A DNA stretch of 64,000 bases from Artemia franciscana (GCF_032884065.1 NC_088864.1:22558994-22622993); one strand, 5' to 3'. Counted from the first letter of the stretch, positions 12,224-56,341 are shown. Program-made: numbers and translations. The notes: generated by a model not told the origin, from the letters alone.

Positions 12224-13140
12224 TTAATAGTTTTTTAAAAGTCGAAGTAGTGTAAGGTTTATCGGTAGAGCATATTTTGATTTTTTTTTCACCGGAAAAT
12301 GGGCTTCATAATTACTCCTCAATAAATTTTGGAGGGACAAAGCCTTGAAGTCGACATAATTTGTTTGGTACACAGGGGACCAATTTTCACTAGTGATCCA
12401 AGAGCCAAAATTGTAGAGTCCTGAGTCACTTAGAGGTCTAAAGACGGTTTCAGTAATAGTAAAGGAATGTTTAACTGTAGCTAGTGGAGATAGGAGTAGG
12501 CTAAAGTAGTAACTACCTCCGATAGGGGGAAGAATGGTAACGGGTCTGTATAAATTTGACATATTGGTGCATATTAAATCAAGAGTAGAATTGTCATTGG
12601 TAGTAGGGACTTTTACAATTTGTTTTAGACTAAAAGTATTACATGTAGACTCAAGTTTTAATTCATTTGCATCACCTAAGAGGAAAATTCCAGCATTTGG
12701 GTATTTAGATAGTACATAGTTAGCACTGCCATGCAATTTTTCAATAAAATTAATTTTTTCAGCCGCTCTCCGCCCAGGAGAGTAGTAAAAACAACACAGG
12801 ACAATCAAATTGAAAGGACGTGGTAAGACCTTAGGTCGAACACAAACCCACAAAATTTCATCAAAGGGAGTAAGACAAGGAACTAATATTTCTGAAGGAT
12901 AAAAATCATTATGGACAAAGAAAAGAATTCCACCCCCTTTGTTACCCAGAGGGTGCGTTTCAGGTCTGAGTTTAATAAACTGGGCGAAATTATTCATTTT
13001 TAACATGTGTGTATTTTTAGCGTGTACTTCAGTAATAGCGATTATGTCTGATCTATATATTTTAAAAAAGGAGTCTAATTCATTAAGTTTTTCAAATTAA
13101 GACCTTCAGCGTTGCTTAACAAAAGTGTGGGTAATTTAAA
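12224..13140 (-). pseudogene. Endonuclease domain of the minus-strand LINE, catalytically broken
   Basis: Reads (C)LLSNAEGL... IIAITEVH near 13130-13020, then GNKGGGILFFVHND, LIVLCCFYYSP, IFLLGDANELK and LDLICTNM. The family normally has GDFN and a late SDH box; here they read GDAN and GGSYYFSLL, so the active site is lost. The region lies directly upstream of the RT on the same strand. Confidence 0.75.
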
Positions 13141-13257
13141 AAGACATTTTCTTATTGATTATTAGCCTTCAAAGCGAGTACTACTTGAAAAGGAGGTTGA
13201 ATAGCCCTAGGACCTGTGGCTTGCATAATTTATTTGTCAATGGTACCGATTTTGAGC

Positions 13258-14053
13258 TTAGTATCTTTGTCCACGAACAAGTCCTCCAGGAAAAACTTCA
13301 CAGACTGTAACAGGTATTTTAAATTTTCTTAGAGACTTCTTAGGTAGTCTATTACCTTCAGTAACACATTTTATGTCGCTCTTCAACAACTTAGCGGCCA
13401 CGCTAATAATGTCTATTTTTCTGGTTTTTGTCGCTATCATTCGGTTGTGGGTACAGGTTTTGCTGTATGTAATGAGCCACGGGCCTTAGTGTGGCAAAAC
13501 TAGACTTACCGCCGATTTCTGCAATCACTGCTCTATCGCTAAACCTCTCCTAAACGAGCTTTCTCATTCAAATTTCACTATCCACAGTCTCTTCCGAATC
13601 GCTAATAAACTTACTCATCATTTTGACCAAACCACGAACTTTTAACCATTTGTCATCATTCACTTCATAAAACCACATCAGCTTTTTGAATTCTGGCTTT
13701 TGATTCATGTTTGCTCTCACATCTCTTTTTATTTTGAGTCTGTCAGTCGGATTGCCTGTATATTTTCGCTGCTAAAATTCGGCCATGAAATATCTCTGAC
13801 CAGCTTTTTCTTGAAAAACTGCCAACGGTGTCTCACCAATCTCTCTTGTAAGAACGCAAAAGCTTTCCTTCTTGTGAGTCTTTTTAAAAGTCGTTCTACT
13901 AGAACAAAGTGAACAATCGGTTTTGAAATCGGATTGTTCCGTCAGGCGACTTGAACCCGTCTTGTGGGACTCATTTTGTTTGGCCAAGGATCTTGAGTAT
14001 TGGTCAATATGCTTACATTTGTATAAAAGCCTCAGCATGACTTGTGTAAACAC
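13258..14053 (-). pseudogene. ORF1-like segment of the minus-strand LINE
   Basis: Broken frames on the minus strand: 14053-13772 has a Cys/His-containing stretch (CKHID... CSLC) followed by FCVLTREIGETPL, then about 13750-13565 reads KFKKLMWFYEVNDDKWLK in another frame, then 13440-13258 reads a basic segment IATKTRKIDIISVAAKLL. Position ahead of the endonuclease and basic/zinc-knuckle character suggest the LINE's first ORF. Assignment rests mainly on position. Confidence 0.4.
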
Positions 14054-14109
14054 CTCTCCTCAAAAGCGGCCACGTCAGTTCCTTTTTGCTATTTACCTGA
14101 TTCGTTTGT

Positions 14110-16925
14110 GCTCCTTACTCTAACTTAAGTCACAACAACTTTCTCCACCGCTTCGAGTACTTCCTTGTTGCAGATTAAGCAAATCATTATTGTAGACTAG
14201 AATATTTCATCTAACACGCAACATTATATTGTGTTCTAGAATTTTGCATTTTAGGTAAAGATCGAATTCTTATACTTCAAGCCTAAACTTTGTGTTTGCC
14301 ATAGCTTCTATCAGCATTAGTTTGAAAGTGGAATTTTCAGAGACAGGATCAGATACGCGGGAATCCTTTAAGACTCGTGAACAACAGAAATTTTTAAAAA
14401 CAGACATTTTATACAATTCAAATTTGCCTCAAAGGCTACCTCACTTTTTCCAACTTCAATCTAAGCTGACGAATCGCTCCAATGTATGGACATATGTTAA
14501 ATAAAACCTCCTAAAACACGTCCCATATTCGGAATTGCATTTTCAGGATGGCATTTTTTACATTAAGAAATTTACTCTTAACGTCAAAAACCTCAAGTTT
14601 GTGAAAGAGCTGGAGTGGAAGAATTTTTGGATTCAGAATCGGCAAATATTTCTTAGTCGTCTTGTGAAAGAATCATTTGTAGAGAATTTATTTTAGTTCA
14701 ACTTATGTTGTGAAATAATTTATTTTATGTCAAAGCACATTTTTACTAGATTATAGAGATAGTAGGTAAAAAAAATCGCGGGACAGTAGCTTAAAAATGC
14801 CTACATGGTTTATATTTTAGGCCCGGGATTCATTCCAGGAAGTTTCATTTAACTGATCAGAATGGCTTTCAAGATAGAAAAGACCCCCTGATACTTTGTT
14901 TATCCTGAATAATACTAGAAAATTACACAAGATAAGAGGCATAAATATTATGAAAGCAATCTGCTTTCAGAATGTCATGGAGGGAGTCGCCAATTTGAAA
15001 AAGAGCTGACAGTCCATCCGTACAATTTTTAATTAATTATGTGCTGGAATTGCGCAGTTGCCGGATACAGCGAAAGTGCAGACGAGTAATGAAATCTGAA
15101 TTCATTAGGTTATTTATCGCTAAACGTTTATCTTGGCAACCGTATTCAAAACGCAGGAATGCACCTCTAATGAAACATTTTGGATTAAGATTGTCTGGTA
15201 TTATGGCATGCATTTAAAGAACTGAATACTTTGCTAGTATGTTTCTAGCATCTGAAACCTAGTCTATTAGCATTATCTAAACCCTATTTTATTAGAAAAT
15301 GGTAACTAGGTTTTTGACTACTGTTTCTTATAGGGCTTGCCTGCCCAAAATCTTCTGTAGGATAAGGCTCAGAAGCTTATATCATCTGATAAAGAGGCTA
15401 ACAAAATAGATTTAGGTAAAGGTTAAGAATTGCAGCTCTAGAAGGAGACATCCTCAATAAAACACATTTTTAGACTGGGTATAAGTATACAATTAGTTCA
15501 GTAGCCTATATCCCTACACATACCTTAGAGTGTTCATTTTATTTTCGTTTTCATGGTTTGTTTGTATTTTTCACAATTCATCCCCCAGCCCCCTCTAATG
15601 TCTCATATAGTTTAGCATATGTAGAAAAATAGTAAAATTCTTGACAAGCTACTAGCCTATTTGCTCTCTTAGAAAAGTGTCAGGTTAGGGCAAATAGCAT
15701 TTCAGGGATGAATCTAACAACTAAAGCATGTCCTATAACAGTATTTATAAGTATCTATCTCTACTCTTTCTCTCTCTAGAGGGAACTGATCTTTGATTAC
15801 CCTTAAAAATCTCTGAGTTAGCCTATAAAAGTCAGATCTTGAAAAATAGATCTTCTACATTAATAATCTAGGCCTAATAGAAAAGTGTTTTCAGCTTCAC
15901 AACTCTGCTCAAGACCAAATTATGAAATTTCATATACCTACAATTACATTTCCTAAATCTAGGAAAAACATCAATATGGCTTAAAGTTCTTCCAAAATAA
16001 CAGAAATTGCATTTTCAGAACTAAAACAAGAGAAAAAGAAACTGAAAGTTAAGGTAAAATATTGTTTTGTCAAAATTCCAATACATATAGACCTTTCAAA
16101 TAGGCAAATTTATATAACTTAGAAACCAGAAAAGGGTTGACATAGAAGCTTGACAATACCTTTCTAGAGTAGGTTTTTGACTCTGGATCCATTACTAAAA
16201 GTTTTTTCCCTTGATTTCCAAGATAGCTAAAAGTAGCTTTTCTAGAATTTTACAAAAAAACTAACAATAACTAATGAAAACAAATGAAAATGGAAAAAAA
16301 TAATGAAAATTTGTGCTTGCTTCATGTTACAAAGTAAGAATTCCATCATATTTTGAGGGAGCTTTTTTGCATAGCCTTAGACTATGTGACCATTAGAGGG
16401 GAGCTAGGAATGAATTGGTAAGAATACAAACAAAATTTAAAGTGGGCATAAAATTAGTAATCTAACAGTGTGTCTCATTTTGCTCTAGAATGTCTCCTTC
16501 TGAAAACCTACTATTCTGGACCTTTAAGGCCTAGTGCACCTCTTTCTTCCTTGTGTTGTGTCTGCCAGACTTGCTTTCAAAAAAAATATATTGCCTAACA
16601 TTCAAAGAGAGCTGCTCTTCTGGAAGAAACCCCAAGGTAAAAAGAGTAGGCTAGGCTATTACCAGTTGATTCCACAATTAACTCTCTTTCCAATATTTTT
16701 GCATCTCTGGGAAGCATCCTTCTAATGGTCCCAGGCATAACCCTAGGCTATATATAAACTTAAAAGGGAATACTTAAACAATGGAGTTCATACTTCATAA
16801 TATGTAGCATTTTTCTATTAATCAGGTTTTATCTGTTATTTTCTATTATCCACATTTTTAAATGATCTTTAATTATATGATTTTTAATTACTATTAAATG
16901 ATATTTAAATTCAGTGTATTAAAAG
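14110..16925. other. No recognisable feature
   Basis: AT-rich sequence with only short open frames that lack domain content, codon bias or homology among themselves. No repeats recognised elsewhere in the window were seen here. Confidence 0.45.
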
Positions 16926-16926
16926 T

Positions 16927-17002
16927 TCTCCCTGAAGAGGAGTTGAACCCTGATCTCCCATGGGACAAGTGGGTATGCTTACCATTTTACCACTGGTGAC
17001 TT
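16927..17002 (-). pseudogene. tRNA-Asp(GTC)-like relic
   Basis: Minus strand: an A-box-like AGTGGTAAAATGGTAAGC, an anticodon arm CCCAC-TTGTCCC-ATGGG with GTC in the anticodon position, and a B-box-like GGGTTCAACTCC. The 3' part resembles animal tRNA-Asp. The acceptor ends do not pair and the T-stem has mismatches, so this is a pseudogene or a SINE head rather than a working tRNA. Confidence 0.6.
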
Positions 17003-17329
17003 TAAAAGTAGAAGTTACACATAAGACATGATAATAAATTTGTTAATACTCCAGAAAAAAACTATATAATGGTTGGGTATGGTTAACTAGAAATGGGGAT
17101 TATGTGATTTTCATTGATATCATAGCTGTAGAGATGGCTTAAACCTACAAAAGAAAAAACCATGGCACATATTGGACTTAGTTTGATGCCTTGTTTCCTG
17201 AAGTTTGTCTCTTACTATTCCAAATAAGAAAAAGCCATAGACTTTTTCCTGTTTCTGATTTTTATAGTAATTAGGGTTGCAGCAGTATTATTAGTCAAGA
17301 CAGTGGTTGTCTTATAGTAGTTATCAAAC

Positions 17330-19062
17330 AGTTTGTGGTAACGAACTGTAGTAAGGAGCAATCTGGCTCAATAGTAACCAAAACTCTAAAAAATTGAATT
17401 TTGATATCAATAGCTACATCAAAAGAATCGCATTTTAATGCTGATTTTAAATATATAAGTTTCATCAAGTTTAGTCTTACCCATCAAAAGTTACGAGCCT
17501 GAGAAAATTTGCCTTATTTAGGAAAATAGGGGGAAACACCCCCTAAAAGTCGTAGGATCTTAACGAAAATGACACCATCAGATTTACCGTCTCAGAGAAC
17601 CCTACTGTAGAAGTTTCAAGCTCCTATCTACAAAAATGTGGAATTTTGTATTTTTTGCCAGAAGACAAATCACGGGTGCGTGTTTATTTGTTTGTTTGTT
17701 TTTTTTTTTTTTTTCCCCAGGGGTCATCGTATCGACCAAGTGGTCCTAGAATGTCGCAAGAGGGCTCATTCTAACGGAAATGAAAAGTTCTAGTGCCCTT
17801 TTTAAGTGAACAAAAAATTGGAGGGCATCTAGGCCCCCTCCCACGCTCATTTTTTTCCTAAAGTCAACGTATCAAAATTTTGAGATACTCATTTTGTTCA
17901 GCATAGTCAAAAACCATAAAAACTATGTCTTTGGGATGACTTACTCCCCCACAGTCCCTGGGGGAGGGGCTACAAGTTACAAAATTTGACCAGTGCTTAC
18001 ATATAGTAATGGTTATTGGGAAGTGTGTAGGCGTTTTCAGTAGGATTTTTTGGTTGGGGGGAGGGGTTGAGAATAGGGGGATAGGCTGGGGGAGCTTTCC
18101 ATTGAGAAATTTGTCATGGTAGAAGAAAATTCCCATGAAGGGAGCACAGGATTTACTAGCATTATTAAAAAAAAACAATGAAAAAAGAAATATGAAAAAG
18201 TTTTTTTCAGCTGGAAGTAAAGAGCAGCATTAAAACTTAAAACGAACGGAAATTATTACCCATATGAGGAGCTCACCTCCTCCTAATACCCCGATCTTTG
18301 CGCTAAAGTATTTTTAGTAATTTCAACTATTTATTTTACGGCTTTGGTGATTCAGGGGTTATTCTTAATGAATTGGGACAAAATCTAAGCTTTAGTGTAA
18401 AGAGCGAGGTACTGACGAGGGGGCGAACCCCCTCATATATGTAATAAAAACATGAGAATACAAAACTTCTTTACGTAAGCTAATTTATAAGTTACGTATA
18501 TCTTTTACTAAAAAAAAGATTCGTAAAAAATTAAAAGTTCTAGTTGCCTTTATCTTAATTAACCAAAAAATCGGAGGGCAACTAGGCTTCCTCCCCTGCT
18601 CTTTTTTCTCAAAATCATTCAATCAAAATTATGAGAAAGTCATTTAGCCAAAAAAAAAAAAAAAAAAAATAAATATGCAAATTTTGTTTTAATTATTCTT
18701 CTGCGGAGAGCCAAAATCAAAACATGCATTGATTGAAAAACGTTCAGAAATTAAATAAAAAAAAAACAAGTTTTTTTTAACTGAAAGTAAGGAGCAAAAT
18801 TAAAACTTAAAACAAACAGAAATTACTTCGTATATGAAAGGGGCTGCTTCCTCACCAACATCCCGCTCTTTACGCTAAAGTTTTTTACTGTTTTAAAAAG
18901 AAGAGTTGAAAGAAAGAGCCAAACTTTAGCGTCAAGAGCGGGATGTTGGTGAGGAAGCAGCCCCTTTCATATACGAAGTAATTTTTGTTCGTTTTAAGTT
19001 TTAATTTTGCTCCTTACTTTCAGTTAAAAAAAACTTGTTTTTTTTTTTATTTAATTAATAAA
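17330..19062. repeat. Repeat family B: dispersed AT-rich repeat with fold-back segments
   Basis: Begins near TTTGTGGTAACGAACTGTAG and contains blocks also found at 28576-28890 (GAGCCTGAGAAAATTTGC, CTTAACGAAAAT, AAGCTCCTATCT), 27725-27960, 29485-29720 and 31845-32665. Recurrent marks are a GTAAGGAGC(A/G) motif next to TTAAAACTTAAAAC, and an AGGGGG/CCCCCT pair. Segments occur in both orientations: 18190-18290 and 18380-18470 face each other, as do the arms at 18760-19062. No coding capacity. Confidence 0.7.
18760..19062. repeat. Near-perfect inverted repeat, arms ~135 bp
   Basis: The left arm (about 18760-18895: AACAAGTTTTTTTTAACTGA... GCTAAAGTTTTTTA) is matched in reverse complement by the right arm (about 18925-19062: ACTTTAGCGTCAAGAGCGGG... 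AGTTAAAAAAAACTTGTT). The spacer is about 30 bp. This is a fold-back (MITE-like) unit of family B. Confidence 0.85.
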
Positions 19063-19065
19063 TAT

Positions 19066-19400
19066 GGGCTGCAGCAGTAGCTAGCAACCTAAAAAGAGAT
19101 GATCATGTCCCATGCTAAGAAATGCAATAACTCAAAAATCCTAAAAATAGCTTCAAATCAAAACACTAGGTACACTATCAGAATCACCATGTTTGAAACC
19201 CCTATACAGGAAACTTACAGTATCTTGGCTTGAATAACAAAGAAAATATGTTGGCTTCTGCATCAACAGCATCTTTTTTTCCCTTTTTTCCCTCCTCAGC
19301 TAGCTGGACACTGGAAAATCATAAAAAGCTGTTTAATGGCTCATTTTAAAGGAAATTGCTTCATCTAGTGCATGTTGAAATGCAAATATCTTAAAGAACA
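19066..19400 (+). repeat. Repeat family D, copy 1
   Basis: Shares long blocks with 41975-42330: GTAGCTAGCAACCTAA, GTCCCAT(G/A)CTAAGAAAT, ACTATCAGAATC, GGAAACTTACAG, TCTGCATCAAC and AGCTGTTTAATGGCTCATTTT. A further partial copy lies at 19610-19805. No coding content; the mechanism of spread is unknown. Confidence 0.7.
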
Positions 19401-19609
19401 AGTTCTTCCACATATTAACTGAAATAATCTTTTTTCTGGGTTTCATAATAATCAAAGTTTTGTTTCATAGATAACTAATCATAGTTATTGTAAGTTTCAT
19501 AAGTGTCAGATCAAATCAACAGGTACAATATTAGTTCCATTTTGTCCAAAACTTCTATATAGGCAACTTGAAATCCCTTGGTTTGAATAACAAGGAAAAT
19601 CTATTGGCT

Positions 19610-19805
19610 TAAATCTGGGTTGCAGCACTACCTAGCAACCTAGTAAGAGACAGTCATGTCCCATAGTAAAAATGAAATGGCCAATAACTCCCAAAGCTTG
19701 AGTCAAAAAAGAAGTACACTGTTAGAACCACCTGGTCCAATACCCCTTTATAAAGAACTAACTGTCCCTTGGATTGAATAATAAGGAAAATATATAGGAT
19801 GTGTT
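19610..19805 (+). repeat. Repeat family D, copy 2 (partial)
   Basis: GGGTTGCAGCACTACCTAGC, AACCTAGTAAGAGAC, CATGTCCCAT and CCCTTGGATTGAATAATAAG match family D at 19066 and 41975. It lacks the 3' half. Confidence 0.65.
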
Positions 19806-21895
19806 GAACTCAAATCCTTCATAATTGAAGGAAAGTCACTACTTCACTGTGCAGTGGCAACTAGTGCCACACTGGCTTGAAGAAAAAAGCAATGATTATG
19901 GCAATGCATACTTTTGGTATTTCAGAGGGTTAGGCATTGTTTTGAATTACTGTAATGGATCCACTTTTCATCACATGTAACAAACAATCAATGGAAAACA
20001 AACAGCTCAATGTAAAGCAACATTTTTCTTTTACTGTTAAAGCAGTAGCTTACTTTTGAAAAAAAAAACTATATAAGTAGTTGGCCTTAATAAAGTAGAT
20101 GGCCTTGATATCTCTTGGCTTCAGTTTGTATGGCACCCGATTTCCTACCTTTCAGGTCATTCCCATTGCTTTTAAATAACAGGATTTTGCTGGATGGCTT
20201 CAAGTGTTTTTTAAACACTTAAAAAAAAAACACTTAACACTTGTTGTGTCTGTGAAGCATCTTCATCAAGTAAATACTCCATCTCTTCATCTTCAATTTT
20301 TTTTGTGTTCTGCCAAGCTCAGCTTAAAATTGCCACTTTTTAACTTTGAAAACCACTTCCAACACATTCATTCACCTAAAACATGGTCATCATATACTTC
20401 CTTTAAAATATAATGGAATATCTTTATTGATATTAAAGTAATGACATAAAACTCCCTGCAAAAACACATTATTTGGTACAAGATTTTTGTTATTAAATGA
20501 AGTAGAAAAAAACTGTTGTTTGCACTTCAGTTAAATGACTTGTGCTAATATTTTTGCCTAACAATAGTAGCTTTCAGAATAATGTTTCAAAATGATTAAT
20601 CAAATGATAAACAAGTTCTGCAATCTGTTGTTAGAATGGTATAAACTTATTTGCACACTCTTAATAGGGACAATATGGGTTCTAATTTGTGACCCCCTCT
20701 TCCTAATCAAAATGTTAAAATTAAATCCATAACCATGAGTAGAGTAATTACACAGACATTACCTTGATTTCTACTGGAAGCATACTCATTTGGTTTACTG
20801 GGAAGCAATTACCAATTCATAAATGATTAGAAATGATTGTTAATAAATGATTTAAGATAATAAATGATTTCCAGACGTGCTCTATCTATTTCATACTATG
20901 AATGTATACTATATGAAGACTGTATCTTATATTTTGGGAATCAGTTTATGAGAGCAAAAAATCCCAAAGAAATGGACACTAAGCCAAACTTAAAAACAAC
21001 AACAATAAAAAGCACTGGTGACAAAGAAGAGTTGTTTATCTATTAATTAGGAAGTTGCTTTGCTACATAAATTTAGCTCTCAGGGACTATAAATGCAACC
21101 CAGAATGAGGCCTGGGAAAATGTTTTTAGGTTTTTATATCCCCTCTTCAAAAGCAATCACTGTCCAGAAAGATAGAACATTGACATTCAAAAATTTCAGG
21201 ATTTGAAGTATTACTGAAGGGTCAAAATTCTGGAATAGAAATTGTGTCAATTATAATGAGAAAAGGGAAAGAAATATGAGTTGTACATCAATTTACAAGT
21301 GACTTGTAACTAAAGTTAATTTGTGATGTACTATTCATTTAATGCAAAATCACTTCCTAGTGATTTTTATTGTTTTTTTACTAAAAAAATGACCTTCTTT
21401 TAAGATCTGATGATTTTTGTTCAAATTTTTATTTCCAAATCTGAAACCAGCACTTTACTTGGAATAGATGGATTTTCATTTCTATGTAAACATATAGTTA
21501 CAAGAATTACCTACCTAGTAGTACCTAGATAGAGCCAAGTACTTACCTAGGGACTCAGTATGTGGCTTATTTTTGTATAACGCTAAGTAATTCTTTGTAG
21601 CTAAATAACTTAAAAGCTGGTCATATGAAACAATGGCTTCTCTTAATGTATTTTACTGGCCTTTTGCAGTTCGTATCAGGTGCACAGGCCTGAGTTCATT
21701 TGGTCCATGCCACAAACTACTGGCAACTAGTAAGAGTGGAAACTGTTGCTAATGTAAAAAAAAAAAACCAACTCCATTAAGTTTTTCGGCATTTTCTGAA
21801 GCTTTGCAGTTTTTTATTTCAAAAACTGAGATCAGACACTTATTGCTGCACCAATTACACCATTTTGTTCATATTACTATGCTGAAAAAAAAAAA
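19806..21895. other. No recognisable feature
   Basis: AT-rich, short open frames only. No domain, RNA gene or dispersed repeat from elsewhere in the window was recognised. Confidence 0.4.
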
Positions 21896-21898
21896 ATG

Positions 21899-24125
21899 AA
21901 AACAAGAGCTAAGAGCACATATGGCACTTGTGACGAGGTGAGAAGAGCTAAGAGGCAAGAGATCATATGGTATGAGCTCTAACAAAATTCTATGAATCAA
22001 TAGATTGATTTAAAAAGGAAAATAAGAGGCTTAATGCCGGTCAAGATTTAAAATAAGAGCTCTGAGTCACAAAGTCCATCTAAATATCAAAATTCATTAA
22101 GATCCGATCACCCACTCTTAAGTTATAAATACCTAATTTTTTCTAATTTTTCCTCTCCCTTTTGCCCCCTAGATGGTCGAATCTGGGAAAACCACTTTAT
22201 CAAGTCAAATTGTGCAGCTCCCTGACACACCTACCAATTTTCATCGCCCTAGCACGTCCAGAAGCACCGAACTCGCCAAATCACTGAACCCCTCCCCCCA
22301 ACTCCCCCAAAGAGAGCGAATCCAGTACGATTCTGTCAATCACGTATCAAGGACATTTGTTTATTCTATCCACCAAGCTTCATCCCGATTCCTACACTCC
22401 AAGTGTTTTTCCAAGATTTCCCCCCCCAAATCCCCACAATGTCAAAAGATCTGGTCGGGATTTGAAATAAGAGCTCTGAGACATGAATTCCTTCTAAAAA
22501 TCAAATTTCATTACAATCTGATCATCTATTCGTAAGATATAAATACTCCAATTTTCATGTTTTCCAAGAATTCTGGTTCCCCCCTCCAACTCCCCCGAAT
22601 GTCACAGGATCTGGTCGGAATTTGAAATTAGAACTTTAAAGCACAAGATCTTTCTAAATATCAAATTTCATTAAGATCTGGTCACCCTTTAGTAAGTTAA
22701 AAATACCTCAATTTTCAAAATTACCCCCCCCCCATTCCACCAAAGAGAGCAGATCCAGTCCAGTTATGTCAGTCACGTATCTTAGATAGGTTTCTATTCT
22801 TTCCATCCAGTTTCATCCTGATCTCACCGCTTTAAGTATTTTCTAAGATTTCCGGTCCCCCAACTGCCCCCTCCCCAATTACGCTTGATCCGGTTGAGAT
22901 TTAAAATAAGATATCGGAGTTACGAGGTCCTTCTAAATATGAAGTTTCATGAAGATCCGATCATTCCTTCGTAAGTTAAAAATACGTCATTTTTCTTATT
23001 TTTCAGAATTCCCCCCCCCCGCAATTGAGCGGATCCGTTCCAATTATGTAAATCACGTATGCAAGACTTCTGCTTATTTTTCCAACCAAGTTTCATCCCA
23101 ATCCCTCCAATATAAGCGTTTCCCATCATTTTAGGTCTCCCCACCCCAAACTTCCCCCAATGTCACCAGATCCGGTCAGGATTTAAAATAAGAGCTTTGA
23201 GACACGATATCCTTCTAAAAATCAAATTTCATGGAGATCCAATCACCCGTTCCTAAGTTAAAAATACCTCATTTTTTCTAATTTTTCAGAATTAACCCCC
23301 CCCCCCCCAACTACCCCAAAGAGAGCGGATCCGTTCTGGTTATGTCAATCATGTATCTAGGACTCGTGTTTTTTTTCCACCAAGTTTCATCCCGATCCCT
23401 CCACTCTAAGTGTTTTCCAATTTTTAGGTTTCTCCCTCCCAACTCCCCCCCCCCCAATGTCACCAGATCCGGTCGGGTTTAAAATAAGAGTTCTGAGCCA
23501 CGATATCCTTCTAAATATCAAATTTCATTGAGATCCGATCACCCGTTCGTAAGTTAAAAATACTTCATTTTTTCTATTTTTTCCGAATTAACCGGCCCCT
23601 AATCCCCCCCCCCCCCCAGATGGTCAAATCGGGAAAACGACTATTTCTAATTTAATCTGGTCCGGTCCCTGATACGCTTGCCAAATTTCATCGTCCTAGC
23701 TTACCTGGAAGTGCCTAAGGTAGCAAAACTGGGACTTTTGGTTTTCCCCCTCCAGCTCCCCTCGATGTCATCAGATCCGGTCGGAATTTAAAATAAGAGC
23801 TCTGAGACACAATATCATTCCAAACATCAAATTTCATTAAGATCCAATCACCCGCTGATAAGTTAAAAATACTTCATTTTTTCTATTTTTTGCGAATTAA
23901 CCGGGCCCCCACTCCCCCCCCCCAGATGATCAAATCGAGAAAACGACTATTTCCAATTTAATCTGGTCCGGTCCCTGATGCGCTTGCCAAATTTCATCGT
24001 CCTAGCTTACCTGGAAGTGCCTAAAGTGGCAAAACCGGGACCAACAGACCAACAGACAGACAGACAGACCGACAGAATTGGCGACTGCTATATGTCACTT
24101 GGTTAATACCAAGTGCCATAAAAAA
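21899..24125 (+). mobile_element. Family A copy 1: satellite-bearing element with hairpin end
   Basis: Same start (AACAAGAGCTAAGAGC, then CATATGGCACTT) and same end (TATATGTCACTTGGTTAATA, then CCAAGTGCCATA) as 52972-54980. The 5' TATGGCACTT is inverted at the 3' end as AAGTGCCATA, and the 3' end holds the hairpin CACTTGGT-TAAT-ACCAAGTG. The interior is a tandem array of roughly 280-310 bp units, marked by GATCCGGTCGGnATTTAAAA near 22449, 22610, 22889, 23170, 23468 and 23775, each with poly-C tracts. A (CAGA)n-like run (GACAGACAGACCGACAG) precedes the terminal hairpin. Non-coding. The layout of short terminal repeats, inner minisatellite and 3' hairpin resembles non-autonomous Helentron-type elements, but that is inference. 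Confidence 0.7.
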
Positions 24126-24397
24126 CCAACAAAACAATAAGAGTTATATGGCATTTGTGGTTTTTTGTTGTTGATGCGACTGCCATTTTCCGCTCTTATA
24201 TACTCCTTTATCCATGCCTCCAAAGTGCCATAGATTTGTAATTTTCATAACCCTCCTATATTTACATGGAATTTGCCCTTGAATTTTGTGAACTTTACGC
24301 CCACCCCCTCTAGATGTTGGTCTTTTTTTTGATGAATTCTTGTTTATGACCCTTGTTTTATAGAAAACAAAACTTTTAATGGCATTCACTTTTATAG

Positions 24398-55528
<31,131 letters not shown>

Positions 55529-55960
55529 TTCTTAGTCCTGAAGCAGAGTAATATGCAAATTAGACTCGTCTTAATTCATGCTTAAACGAATGAAAATGGC
55601 AGGCACCGTTTCCAGATGGAGCTAATTTTTACCATCTCTATTTGTAAACTCGAGTTTGGCTACAAAATTTTTGCCAGATTCACTTTGTTCAAAGTACCAA
55701 ACGTTATTTTAGCCAGGCTGAAAATTGGTAACTTTTGGCGAAAAAATTTGAACTTCTTTGATAGCAATTGTGGTGAAAATTACCCAGATTTAGTGTAATA
55801 CTGGTGCTGATGAAGCAGTAAAATTGTAGATTATTTATTGTCTATCGAATAGTGCTTATAGTTGATTCAACTTTTATTTCATTTTATTTTTCCGATTTCA
55901 TAGCATGGGTTGGATTGAACATTTCAAACACTTTTTTTCAAAATAAAGATACAGCTTGTT
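55529..55960 (+). other. Probable 3' UTR of the AKAP7-like gene; AATAAA at 55942
   Basis: No competing gene follows the stop. The hexamer AATAAA at 55942-55947 is the first strong polyadenylation signal in a suitable place. The transcript end is inferred. Confidence 0.5.
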
Positions 55961-56341
55961 TGTAATTGCACAAGTTCAAAGGCTATGAAAGGGATGATTC
56001 ACAAGGAAGTCTCTGGTCAGGTAAATTAGTGCGCTCAAATAGAAACCAGTATTTATCTTCTTTAAAAATTTACTTTGCTGTTTACTTTATGGACTTCAAC
56101 AGAAGACCAACGATAGAGATCAAATAAAAAGAAATAAAGGATACAAAGATGAAGAAATAATAAATTTTAAACGCGTATTCTTAGTTCTAAAAGTGTATCA
56201 GCGAAAAAATTGACGCAAATAAGAAATAAACCCGTGGAAGGTAAGTCAGGTTCCTTCTTTGCTTAATACTAACTCTCACAATGAGATTTAGCTATCTTGA
56301 GTTTTCATATTTGCCGCTTCAAGAATAATAAAAAAATCTAC

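Larger units (their letters stand above)
10185..14100 (-). mobile_element. CR1/L2-like non-LTR retrotransposon, ~3.9 kb, minus strand
   Basis: Order on the minus strand: ORF1-like segment (about 14053-13258), endonuclease (13140-12224), reverse transcriptase (about 12209-10803), then a 3' untranslated region ending at about 10185-10215 in a tail built of TTATC/TTTATC repeats after TTTTGAAAATAAATATTATC. A similar tail, also minus strand, is seen at 63955-64000. All domains are broken by frameshifts. Confidence 0.75.

Noticed and set aside
22173-23134. Ser/Pro-rich frames in the 22-24 kb region
   Set aside because: They repeat with the satellite units and are interrupted in every unit; no consistent frame across units.
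21899-24125. Regularly spaced repeats as a CRISPR array
   Set aside because: Units are ~290 bp and diverged, without short identical repeats and unique spacers, in animal DNA.
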